Shown here piece by piece: positions 7,711-15,699 of a stretch of 64,000 nucleotides of DNA. The stretch is taken from contig JBBFLE010000008.1 in assembly GCA_037481695.1 (NCBI GenBank), positions 62,001-126,000 on the forward strand. Reading direction: 5' to 3'. The stretch's first letter is position 1. The number at the start of each line of letters is the position of its first letter. The notes beneath the pieces were generated by a model that saw only the letters and a list, made by a program, of their open reading frames with translations, did not search any database and had not been told where the DNA came from. The DNA is from a bacterium. GTDB taxonomy: Bacteria; Desulfobacterota; Desulfocorpusculales; Desulfocorpusculum. The position numbers and the translations under genes were made by a program.

Positions 7711-7793
7711 TCCCACCGCTGTTCAAGTTTTGGGCAAAGGGGTTAAGAACCTGGCGGAATTTAAGCCCCAAGGGATCCAGGAGCCTCCGTAGG

Positions 7794-8162
7794 ATGTTTC
7801 GTGCAGGTGAAAGACGGGTGCTGGTAGTGGACGACGATCCAGGGGTCTTGAGCCTGCTTAGGCACACCATGGAGACCGTGGGTTACGAGGTTCATACTGC
7901 TCCCAACGGGAAAGAAGCTTTAAGGCTTTGGCTTGAGAACTATTATGCCATGGTGATAACGGATCTGGTCCTGGCTGCATCAGAAGGCGTAGATCTTGTG
8001 CGCAGGATAAGGGAAGTGGACCAAAGGGTGCCCATCTTGGCGATCACAGGCTTCGGCCAGGAGGTGGCCCAAGAGGCCTTGGACGCCGGAGCGGATCATG
8101 TGCTCAGAAAGCCCTTTCATCTCTTCGAGGTCAGGGAACTGATGAGACGCCTCATGGATTGA
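7794..8162 (+). CDS. Stand-alone response regulator receiver (CheY-like)
   Basis: A 122-residue single receiver domain. The acidic pocket VVDDDPG, the phospho-acceptor aspartate in VITDLVL (about residue 57), the switch threonine in AITGFG and the lysine in RKPFH are all present, so it should be phosphorylatable. There is no output domain. It is 18 bases upstream of a sigma-54 activator whose own receiver looks degenerate, which suggests the two work together. No cognate kinase is adjacent. Confidence 0.9.
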   Translation: MFRAGERRVLVVDDDPGVLSLLRHTMETVGYEVHTAPNGKEALRLWLENYYAMVITDLVLAASEGVDLVRRIREVDQRVPILAITGFGQEVAQEALDAGADHVLRKPFHLFEVRELMRRLMD

Positions 8163-8180
8163 GCCCGGCCGGAGGATCCC

Positions 8181-9602
8181 ATGGCCGATCCTTCATCTTC
8201 GCAGTCCATCCTGAAACCTTCCTGGCGGGTATTGGCCGTATCTCGGGAAAGAGGCCTCCTGGAAGGATTGAGCCGGGTCTTGCCTCAAAAGGGTTTTCAC
8301 TTATATACCTGCACAGAGCCCTTGGAAGCCCAAACCATACTTCAAGAAGAGGATCCCAACCTTCTGTTGGCAGCCCCTGGAGCCTCCCAGAAATATCAGG
8401 AGTCTTTTTTTCGGCTTTTTTCAGGCCTTGACAAGGACATCCCGGTCATCCTCCTGGTAAACAACACAGAAGAAGCTCGTCCCTTTGAGGTTTTCTTGGA
8501 TTCAGCCCGCTGGAGCCTGGTGGTGGGTGGCCAGGCCCATGAAAACCTTGCCACCCTCATGGACAAGATACTCGAAAGAGAGCGCCTCAAAAGAGAACTG
8601 GATTATCTCAGGCACAGGGAACCCCATATATACGACTTTAAGAGGATGGTGCTTCACAGCCCCAGGATGATAGCCGTTATGTCACTGGTGCGAAAGATAG
8701 CCTCCAGCGATGCCACGGTATTGATCCAGGGTGAGACCGGAACAGGCAAGGAACTGGTGGCAGCGGCTATTCACTTCAACAGCCCCAGGCGCATGATGCC
8801 TTTTCTGGCAGTCAACTGTGCCTCCCTTCATGAAGAACTCCTGGAAAGTGAGCTTTTCGGCCACGAGCGGGGAGCTTTCACCGGAGCCGAAAGGCAACGC
8901 ATAGGTCGTTTTGAACAGGCCCACGGCGGCACCCTTTTCTTGGACGAGGTAGGGGACATGAGTCCCAGATTGCAGGCCAAGGTGCTCAGGGTCCTGCAGG
9001 AAAAGAGTTTTGAGAGGCTAGGAGGCAACAGAACCATTCAGGTGGACGTCAGAATTGTGGCGGCCACCAACAAGGATCTCAGGGAAGCCTTGCAGCAGGG
9101 CACATTTCGCAAGGACTTGTATTACAGATTGAGCGTGGTCCCCATACAGCTTCCCCCTCTTAGGGAAAGGGTGGAAGACATTCTTCCCCTGGCCCGCTTC
9201 TTCGTGCGCAAGTACGGGCAACCCCAGGGCAACTCCCCCAAAGACATCCACCCAGAGGCCCAAAAGGCGCTCATGAAGTACCCGTGGCCTGGTAATGTCA
9301 GGGAACTGGAAAACGTTATTGAAAGAGCAATGGTGGTTGCCAGAGGCCCTTTGATCCAGCTGCCTGATCTGATGCTTCCAGAGACCTTGCCCGCATCATC
9401 TTCTCGCATTCATCTACCCCCAGAGGGTGTTCGATTGGAAGATGTGGAGAAAAGCTTGATAATCCAGGCCCTGGAAAGAAGCCGGGGGGTTCAAAGGAAG
9501 GCTGCAAAACTCCTGGGTATCTCACCCAGGGCGCTTCACTACAAGTTAAAGAAACACGGCATCCGCTCCTCTAGATCCTCGAATGCAACCAATGGATCTT
9601 GA
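8181..9602 (+). CDS. Sigma-54-dependent transcriptional activator (NtrC family) with pseudo-receiver
   Basis: A 473-residue enhancer-binding protein. Residues about 14-130 have the length of a receiver but lack the acidic pair (VLAVSRE) and the phospho-aspartate (LLLAAPG). The AAA+ domain (about 155-385) has Walker A GETGTGKE, the sigma-54 contact loop GAFTGA, Walker B TLFLDEVGD and the arginine-finger region. The C-terminus ends in a Fis-type helix-turn-helix (RKAAKLLGISPRALHYKLKK). Targets are unknown; I saw no clear -24/-12 promoter in the window. Confidence 0.92.
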   Translation: MADPSSSQSILKPSWRVLAVSRERGLLEGLSRVLPQKGFHLYTCTEPLEAQTILQEEDPNLLLAAPGASQKYQESFFRLFSGLDKDIPVILLVNNTEEARPFEVFLDSARWSLVVGGQAHENLATLMDKILERERLKRELDYLRHREPHIYDFKRMVLHSPRMIAVMSLVRKIASSDATVLIQGETGTGKELVAAAIHFNSPRRMMPFLAVNCASLHEELLESELFGHERGAFTGAERQRIGRFEQAHGGTLFLDEVGDMSPRLQAKVLRVLQEKSFERLGGNRTIQVDVRIVAATNKDLREALQQGTFRKDLYYRLSVVPIQLPPLRERVEDILPLARFFVRKYGQPQGNSPKDIHPEAQKALMKYPWPGNVRELENVIERAMVVARGPLIQLPDLMLPETLPASSSRIHLPPEGVRLEDVEKSLIIQALERSRGVQRKAAKLLGISPRALHYKLKKHGIRSSRSSNATNGS

Positions 9603-10093
9603 TCTGAGGCCTGGGTGGGCTTGGGCACGACGCGAAGTGAACAAACCATTGTTGTAGATGTGCCAAGACTCTGGCTGGCCTGGCACGTGATTCAGCCTCC
9701 AGGAATTGATTGGGGAGGTGGCACCGCCTGATTTACCAGTAGGCAACAAGGCTAAGATCCGGGAAAAGATAGGCCCCAAGGGTGCTCTGTTCCAGACAAT
9801 GATCCACCTTGTAGATTCCTACCATGGGAGCATCCCAGGATTTTCCTGGTCTTGAGGATTGACATGGATTGATGCCATAGCTAAAATCAGGTAGCTTAAA
9901 TCAAGCAACCGGCGTTCAAAGACGCATCCACCGGGAAGCAGGATGGCCAAATCATAATCAAGTCTTCTTGCTTTCCAAATCTTTCTCCGGTCGGCAAGCT
10001 GATCGAGCCTGATTTCTATTCCAGGAGCAGTTTTGCAGGCAGCCTCGTAAACGGGTCTGTGCATTCTCTGTGTTACAGGAGGAAAAGCCTCAA
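9603..10093. other. Non-coding leader region before the TPR gene
   Basis: A 491-base stretch without a convincing gene. It contains the promoter at 9859-9887 and then about 200 bases of untranslated leader. A minus-strand frame (10064 to 9819, about 81 codons) looks protein-like in places but lacks a ribosome site and contains the promoter of the opposite strand, so it is not called. Confidence 0.55.
9859..9887 (+). promoter_or_regulatory. Sigma-70 promoter upstream of the TPR gene
   Basis: TTGACA (9859-9864), 17 bases, TAAAAT (9882-9887). The -35 is perfect and the -10 matches five of six. Transcription from about 9894 would leave a leader of about 200 bases. Confidence 0.6.
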
Positions 10094-11311
10094 GTGTTGA
10101 AACCCAACCGAAGAAGACAGAGTGCCTCTGAAATCTACCGAGTGGCCCACCGATTGCTGAGGGAAGGCAAAGCGCACCAGGCAATCAAACATCTTCAGGA
10201 AGGCATTTCCCGGTTTCCCCACCAGGTTTTGCTCTTGAGGAGTCTGGCCGAAGCTCACAGACAATCAGGCAATTTCGGGGAGGCCATATCCAATTACGAG
10301 AAGGTCCTGGAATTGGAGCCAAGAGACGAGATCTCCCTAAACGGGATAGGCAATTGTTATCTGAAGATGAAGCGTTTCGAGGATGCCCTGTCCTATTTCC
10401 AGCGCATCCTGGAGGGTAACCCCGACAATGTTTACGCCCTGGCAGGTGCCGGTGATGCCCACCTGGGCCTGGGCCATGCAGAGAAGGCCATCGAGGCGTG
10501 GGAAGAACTTCTAAAGAGATCTCCAGACAATGTGTTCATACTTAACAAGATAGCGGACCATTATAGAAGGCAGGGCTGTTATGAGCTGGCCGCGAGTTAC
10601 TATGAGCGGGTCCTGCAGGTGGATGAAAAGAATCCCTATGCTCTGGTTGGGCTGGGCAGTTGCCATGCAGCCCGTTCGGATCTCAACAGCGCTTTGGAAA
10701 TCTGGAAAACTGCCCTAAATCATAACTCCAACAATGTTCTTTTGCTGTCTCGCATAGCAGACGGGTATAGACGTATGGGTCAGTGGGAAGAGGCCATAGA
10801 ATACTTCAAAAGGGTTCTCTTGCTGGACAAGAGAAACGGGGCCTGCCTTGCCGGACTGGTAGAGGCTTATTGGGAGACCCGACAGACCCAGGAGGCCATG
10901 GAAACCTTAAGAAAGCTCCTGGAAGTGGATCCGGGAAATGTGAAAGCTCTTAAGTGCTTGGGGGAGATTCTGGAGAGTCAGGAGCAATGGTCTGAGGCCC
11001 TGAGCTGTTATGAGAAGGTCTTGGAATACTCCAAAGGGGATCCAGAAGCCCTTTTGGGCAAGCACAGAGTGTTGAGCCGATGGGCAGATGGCAAGGAGGA
11101 TCTCGAGGCTGTTGAGAAAGCCATTGAAGAGTTGGATCCCTCTTTGTTGGCCCGGGAATCGGCCTTTGCACCAAAATCTCCTTGTGCTGAGGAACTGTGG
11201 AGCCCCCCTAGCTTACAAAATGCAAGCCAAGGTTCCAGGGAAAGCATGCCAAGGGAAGCAGGCCCCAGGAAAGGCCGTTCCCCACGCAAAGTTGCATCAC
11301 GCACACAGTGA
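10094..11311 (+). CDS. Tetratricopeptide-repeat protein
   Basis: A 405-residue soluble protein made of about nine TPR units between residues 15 and 315, with repeated patterns such as NFGEAISNYEKVLELEP, RFEDALSYFQRIL and QWEEAIEYFKRVL. There is no signal peptide or membrane segment. The last 60 residues are basic and low in complexity. I take GTG at 10094, 11 bases after AGGAGG, over a longer GTG start at 10070 that would include the ribosome site. TPR arrays act as protein-binding scaffolds; the partner is unknown. Confidence 0.85.
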   Translation: MLKPNRRRQSASEIYRVAHRLLREGKAHQAIKHLQEGISRFPHQVLLLRSLAEAHRQSGNFGEAISNYEKVLELEPRDEISLNGIGNCYLKMKRFEDALSYFQRILEGNPDNVYALAGAGDAHLGLGHAEKAIEAWEELLKRSPDNVFILNKIADHYRRQGCYELAASYYERVLQVDEKNPYALVGLGSCHAARSDLNSALEIWKTALNHNSNNVLLLSRIADGYRRMGQWEEAIEYFKRVLLLDKRNGACLAGLVEAYWETRQTQEAMETLRKLLEVDPGNVKALKCLGEILESQEQWSEALSCYEKVLEYSKGDPEALLGKHRVLSRWADGKEDLEAVEKAIEELDPSLLARESAFAPKSPCAEELWSPPSLQNASQGSRESMPREAGPRKGRSPRKVASRTQ

Positions 11312-11594
11312 ACCAATATTGACTGCCCTATGGGATCTATCTTCTTTAGTTACCGATTGTGCGCTCTGATGCCAGCAAAACCCAAGAGCCTTGGTACAAC
11401 CAAATGCTTCTTACCCCCAAAATTGAGCAGGCTCATTGGCCAGTTGATCTTCAAGCCTCTGGATTTAGAGGAGCTACCCTGATAGGCCTTTTCATGGTCA
11501 AGGTTGGAGCCCACAATATCTAAAGGTTACCTTTCACCAAGGCCTGTGCCACAAGAATGGAGGTAGGAGTCTGGCCGGGAGGAATGACTTGAGC

Positions 11595-12296
11595 TCAGGC
11601 CACGGCTCCTGTCTTGGCGGAGTCTTTTTGGGCTCTGGGCACATGTGGGGCCACTTCCCGCAGGGCCATCTCCAGTTGCTCCATGTGAAATGGCTTGCTC
11701 AAGACCAAACGCACCAGCTTTCTCTCCAAGGCTCTTCGCGCAGGGGCAGTGTCCCAGGAGCCTGTCATAAGAATGATCCTGGCCTGAGGATCCATGGCCA
11801 TCATTTCCTCGACTGCAGCAAGGCCGCCTTTGCCGGGCATCTCCATATCCATCAACACCACGTCAGGAGGGCTTGCCCTGTATGAACGCAGGGCTTCTTC
11901 TCCTTCCGAAGCCAGCTGCACCTTGCATCCCCAGTGCTGAAGGCGCCCCTTGAGCAGATCCCTGACGCCTTGCTCATCGTCCACTACCATGACAGATATC
12001 CCTTCCAATGGCCGGTGGCTCTCCAACACCTCCTCTTGGGGCTGTGCAAAGCTCTCCAGGGCCTTGGTTTCAGCCTCCTGCCGGGCCAGCTCCTCATCCA
12101 GGAGCCTGCGTATTTCCGAAAGGCTGTAGCCATATGCTGTGAGGATCTTCCTCTGGGTGCTCAGGCGACATGGGAAACCCCGCTCCACCCGGTCCACTGT
12201 GAGCACCGAAATACCGGCCTTCCTGGCAAGCTCCGTCTTGGTCCACATCTGGGCCTCCCGGAGCCTCTGAAACAGATTTTTATGGGAACCAGACAT
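11595..12296 (-). CDS. XRE-type helix-turn-helix protein fused to a receiver domain
   Basis: A 233-residue protein with an N-terminal Cro/XRE helix-turn-helix (about residues 8-62, with TKTELARKAGISVLTVDRVERG), a linker, and a C-terminal receiver domain (about 98-215). The receiver keeps its acidic pair VVDDE, the phospho-aspartate in LMDMEMP, the switch threonine in LMTG and the lysine in SKPF. The HTH-first order is the reverse of usual response regulators. The start is ATG at 12296 with AGGAG close upstream. No kinase is adjacent, so its input is unknown. Confidence 0.87.
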   Translation of the reverse strand: MSGSHKNLFQRLREAQMWTKTELARKAGISVLTVDRVERGFPCRLSTQRKILTAYGYSLSEIRRLLDEELARQEAETKALESFAQPQEEVLESHRPLEGISVMVVDDEQGVRDLLKGRLQHWGCKVQLASEGEEALRSYRASPPDVVLMDMEMPGKGGLAAVEEMMAMDPQARIILMTGSWDTAPARRALERKLVRLVLSKPFHMEQLEMALREVAPHVPRAQKDSAKTGAVA

Positions 12297-12363
12297 CTCT
12301 CTCCTCAAGCAGCTCACACCCGCTCATGCCCCAAGATGGTAAGCCCCCCTTTTAACGGCATCT

Positions 12364-12392
12364 TGAATATCCCAAAAGCTTTTGCTTGTCAA
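12364..12392 (-). promoter_or_regulatory. Candidate promoter of the HTH-receiver gene
   Basis: Minus-strand TTGACA (12387-12392), 17 bases, then TATTCA (12364-12369). The spacer contains the palindrome AAAAGCTTTT. It lies directly after the end of the upstream peptidase gene. Confidence 0.45.
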
Positions 12393-12404
12393 TTCATTCT
12401 TTCC

Positions 12405-13916
12405 TCAATCTGACCACTCCAGGAAATCCTTGTACAAAACCTCCAGTCGAGGTGCCCCTAACCCAAGGGAACTCAAGACTTCTTCCAGCCCAAAACTTTC
12501 CCCCGGTGCCCAAAGCCGTCGAAGAAACTCCCCTGCATCCCTGGAAACAAACCAGCGGGGGCCGAACTGCTCCTTGATATATCCCCTCAAGAGCACCTCT
12601 CCGGCCCATGCTCTTAAGTAGTCTGCCGAGTACAGCTCTTCCTCCAGGTCCAAAAGAGCCTCACAGGGCTCGTGCCTCATGGCAGTTGCCCAATCCAGCC
12701 ACTTGGGGTAGCACTCCCAATCCTTCCAAACAGCCTTGTCCAGGAATTCTTTTTGGAACAGGAGCTTCCCAGCATATCTTCTCATCACGTAAAGACCCTT
12801 TCTCCGCCTTTCAATGCATATGGCTTCGGCCTCCTTGTCCGAAAGCCCCAGTTGGAAAGACAGGAACTGAGGATCACGCACCAGGGCCTCCATCAAGAAT
12901 CCGAAACATTCTGTGAGGGCATAGGAGCGGGGAAGGTGGCGATAGGGATAGGCCAGTTTGGGATCAGCATGGCAAAGCTGAAGAGCATGGCCCAGCTCGT
13001 GCAAGCCAGCCTCCAGATCCCCAAGCCCTCCCAGGGGCTTCAAGGTGATGTATATCTCATCGGGCACACTCACAGGCACACACCTGGACAAGACCGCTTT
13101 CCCTTTCCTGGGCTCCGCATCCAGGTGAATTCTGGAGCCCATAACACCCTCAAAGCCAAGCCCATCCAATAGATTTTTGAAAGCCTTGACAATACCGGTT
13201 CCTGCTGAGGGAAGCACAACTCCGTCTGACTGCATCAATCTGAGCATGTGGAGATGGCTCACACCCCTGGGCTCTCTGCCAAGGCTGGACTCAACCCATG
13301 GAAGGACTCCTCGCAGGTAGCTTTCCTTGGTGATTTCCAAGAACTCCAGGCACTCTGCAACCAGGGCCTCAAGATCCAATCCTTTTTTTTCCTGGAAGAA
13401 CTCCAGATACCCACTGTATCCAAAATCCTCCTGAAGGATGTTGCAAAGACCCTCCCATATCTTGGCCTTCATCAAAGATGCCTTTTGGAAAAGAGGGCGG
13501 GCTGCCTCCAAGATCGCCTCCCTCTCAAAGAAATCCTCCTGGCTCATCAACCATCCTTCCATCTCAGCCAATGAAACGGCCTGGTCCCCCACCTGGACCC
13601 TTGCTTCCACCATGAACTGCGCCAGGGCCTGGTCTCTCAACAACAGGTCCATTCTGGAGAATTGCCCCACACAGGCGAAATAGGTCCTCATGGCTCTCTC
13701 TCTTGTATCTGGGTCGCACTGCCCTTGAGCAAAGTTCTTGAGCCATACAATAGAGTCCAGGTCTGTGGCCACCGGATGGGAGGCGTAGATGGCCCCGGTC
13801 TGCTGCTGTTCCTTGATCCCCTGTTTGATCTGCAAACACTGTCTGGAAAGCTCTTTCAGGAGATCTTCCAGATCATATTGAATAGCCCTGAAGTAGCCGT
13901 TATCCATGGCTGGCAT
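12405..13916 (-). CDS. M3-like zinc metallopeptidase (gluzincin)
   Basis: A 503-residue cytosolic-looking protein with a HELGHALQ zinc motif near residue 304 and a downstream glutamate in ALTECFGFLMEAL about 25 residues later, the HExxH...E arrangement of M3 oligopeptidases. The N-terminal 300 residues are helix-rich, as in that clan. It is shorter than oligoendopeptidase F (about 600), so it may be a divergent subgroup. The start is uncertain among GTG 13919, ATG 13916 and ATG 13907. It follows the cupin gene by about 40 bases. Confidence 0.8.
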   Translation of the reverse strand: MPAMDNGYFRAIQYDLEDLLKELSRQCLQIKQGIKEQQQTGAIYASHPVATDLDSIVWLKNFAQGQCDPDTRERAMRTYFACVGQFSRMDLLLRDQALAQFMVEARVQVGDQAVSLAEMEGWLMSQEDFFEREAILEAARPLFQKASLMKAKIWEGLCNILQEDFGYSGYLEFFQEKKGLDLEALVAECLEFLEITKESYLRGVLPWVESSLGREPRGVSHLHMLRLMQSDGVVLPSAGTGIVKAFKNLLDGLGFEGVMGSRIHLDAEPRKGKAVLSRCVPVSVPDEIYITLKPLGGLGDLEAGLHELGHALQLCHADPKLAYPYRHLPRSYALTECFGFLMEALVRDPQFLSFQLGLSDKEAEAICIERRRKGLYVMRRYAGKLLFQKEFLDKAVWKDWECYPKWLDWATAMRHEPCEALLDLEEELYSADYLRAWAGEVLLRGYIKEQFGPRWFVSRDAGEFLRRLWAPGESFGLEEVLSSLGLGAPRLEVLYKDFLEWSD

Positions 13917-13956
13917 CACTCATGGGTGGTTCTTTCAATGCCTGTTAGCAAAGGGG

Positions 13957-14361
13957 TCATAGGCCTTCTTCTTCATAAACGTTGGCAATACAACACAGGA
14001 AGGTGGCTGGCTCCGAAGAGCTCAGGTTCCTCATGCTGTGGGGTTCCATGCTGGGGATATAGACCAAGTCGTGAGGCCCCAGTATCTTTTCTTCCAGGAT
14101 CCTGTCGGTTTGGGGATCATGGCAGGCGCAACTCAGAGTGCCGCTCAAGATGTACATGGTTTGATGATAAAAGTGATTGTGAATAGGTATTTCTCCACTA
14201 GGCCCTATGGTAAAGAACCTAAGGCCGTACTCCGGAGCCCCCTCTGGACCGGCCTGCGAAAGCCACCGGATCCAGACCTCTTTTACCGGAAGACTCTTTC
14301 CCTTGTAAGGAAAGCTCTCGATCTTTTGGTCGAGTCTGTCTTTGACATTCAAGACATTCAT
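13957..14361 (-). CDS. Cupin-domain protein
   Basis: A 134-residue single-domain cupin. Motif 1 appears as EIPIHNHFYHQTMYILSG and motif 2 as LVYIPSMEPHSMRN, supplying likely metal ligands (two histidines, a further histidine and a C-terminal histidine). A GGGGAGG ribosome site precedes the ATG. Cupins of this size have many roles, so none is assigned. Its partner gene is the M3-like peptidase. Confidence 0.85.
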   Translation of the reverse strand: MNVLNVKDRLDQKIESFPYKGKSLPVKEVWIRWLSQAGPEGAPEYGLRFFTIGPSGEIPIHNHFYHQTMYILSGTLSCACHDPQTDRILEEKILGPHDLVYIPSMEPHSMRNLSSSEPATFLCCIANVYEEEGL

Positions 14362-14414
14362 GGATGTGAACCTCCCCTGTTGGCTGGGCCCATGGTGGGG
14401 CCTCTCTTTGCTAG

Positions 14415-14420
14415 ATTATA
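14415..14420 (-). promoter_or_regulatory. Perfect -10 hexamer upstream of the cupin gene
   Basis: The minus strand carries TATAAT 54 bases before the cupin start. The expected -35 area is T-rich without a good TTGACA match, so this is only a partial promoter call. Confidence 0.35.
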
Positions 14421-14532
14421 TCGGATTAACCTCGAAAAAAAAGAAGGGGCCTCTTGAAAACTCCTTTTTTAAGGATAGATTGGCAGCAGAAAACATTGGG
14501 TTCAAAAACTAGTTAACCCAAGGAGGAAGGCC

Positions 14533-14985
14533 ATGGTTATGGAAAAACACACCCTTCACCAGAGATTGCAGGAGTACTGCAATTGCTATTCGGGATCAGA
14601 TCCCAAGGCAGAACTCTCCCTTCTCAGTGCAGCCGGTGTCTCTTCTGACATGACGGGGGATTCCGAGGAGGTGGCCATAAAGCTGCTCGGGCTCATGATA
14701 CTTTATGGACTGCGGGAAAGTGCAAGCAGTGTGGAACTTTGGCGAGACCCCTCTGAGAAGACTCACATAGAGGTTAAGGCCACGGGAAAATATCGACTTG
14801 CTGCCCCTGGGGCAAAGTTGGTGGAAAAGGCCTTCAAAGTCATGAGGGCAGTGACTCACTTGGAAGGTGATAATACGTCTGCTTCGCTGGCCTTGGGGCT
14901 TGGCATGGACAGCCTTTCTTTGGGAGTGGAGTTCCAGAAATGGGAAAATTGGGACATTCTACGCATCTCCATGCCCAAAGTGTGA
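14533..14985 (+). CDS. Conserved-looking hypothetical protein
   Basis: A 150-residue soluble protein I do not recognise. It has no signal peptide, membrane helix or known motif. The N-terminal half is helical with a small CNCYSG patch; the C-terminal half reads as beta strands. An AGGAGG sits seven bases before the ATG, and codon use is like its neighbours, so it is very likely a real gene. It stands alone between the divergent cupin gene and a convergent HEAT-repeat gene. Confidence 0.7.
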   Translation: MVMEKHTLHQRLQEYCNCYSGSDPKAELSLLSAAGVSSDMTGDSEEVAIKLLGLMILYGLRESASSVELWRDPSEKTHIEVKATGKYRLAAPGAKLVEKAFKVMRAVTHLEGDNTSASLALGLGMDSLSLGVEFQKWENWDILRISMPKV

Positions 14986-15039
14986 GCACGGCCAGGCTCT
15001 ATGGTGAAGTGTTCAGGAGGCTTTTCTTAGAAGCTACTT

Positions 15040-15699
15040 TTACTGGTTGAGCACCTCGGAAATGCTCATGTGGTGGATCTTTCCCTGGTCCATGAATGTG
15101 AAGATCCCCTGGTCATGGGAAAGATTGTGTGCACCTTCCAGGGATTTTGAGCTTTGAAATTTTTTTAGGGCCAGCACAGCCATTCCTCTGGTTGAAGAAT
15201 CAGCTGAAGCCAGAAAAGCCTTTATGGAGTCTAGCACATCTGGTTTCCCCAACTCATCCTGATAAAGTTCTCCAAGCCTAAAGACCCCCCAAAGAAACCC
15301 TCGGGCTATGCCTTCAGGCATGCGCATCAAATCATCGGTTTTCAGGAAGGAGACGAAGATGGGCAGAAACTCCTGTGCCAGGCCCTTCTCCCTGGCCAAG
15401 ATCTCTGCCAGGGCTTCCGGGGCTCCCCAGCCTATGCTTCCCGACTCCTCATTGAGGCTCCAAAGCAGGCGACGAATCACATCCCTTGCAGACTCCTTGT
15501 CCTCTCTCATCAACTTGGAGACCAGAAACCCCACAGCCTCCACAGCCCTCCATCTGAGCATGGGCTCAGGGTTTGAAAGGGCTGCAACGGCCTGGCTGAC
15601 CAGCCCCCTGGAGGCGTCCTTTTCCAGGTTCTCCAGGGAAGATGGCCAGTCCTGGGATTTCAAGGCCTCCAACAACCTCTTTCTGGTAGAACCACTCAC
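15040..15699 (-). CDS. DVU0298-like HEAT-repeat protein
   Basis: A 219-residue helical-repeat protein resembling the DVU0298 family of sulfate reducers. Repeats are visible at RWRAVEAVGFLVSKLM, GWGAPEALAEILAR and STRGMAVLALKKFQ. It starts at GTG 15699, whose last two bases are shared with the stop of the flavodiiron protein gene (GTGA), so the two are translationally coupled. The C-terminal 30 residues after the repeats are non-repetitive. Function is unknown; the coupling suggests a role linked to oxygen or NO reduction. Confidence 0.75.
   Translation of the reverse strand: MSGSTRKRLLEALKSQDWPSSLENLEKDASRGLVSQAVAALSNPEPMLRWRAVEAVGFLVSKLMREDKESARDVIRRLLWSLNEESGSIGWGAPEALAEILAREKGLAQEFLPIFVSFLKTDDLMRMPEGIARGFLWGVFRLGELYQDELGKPDVLDSIKAFLASADSSTRGMAVLALKKFQSSKSLEGAHNLSHDQGIFTFMDQGKIHHMSISEVLNQ

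Noticed and set aside
9819-10064. Minus-strand frame of about 81 codons with receiver-like phrases
   Set aside because: No ribosome site, contains an opposite-strand promoter and lacks key residues; kept only as a low-interest observation.
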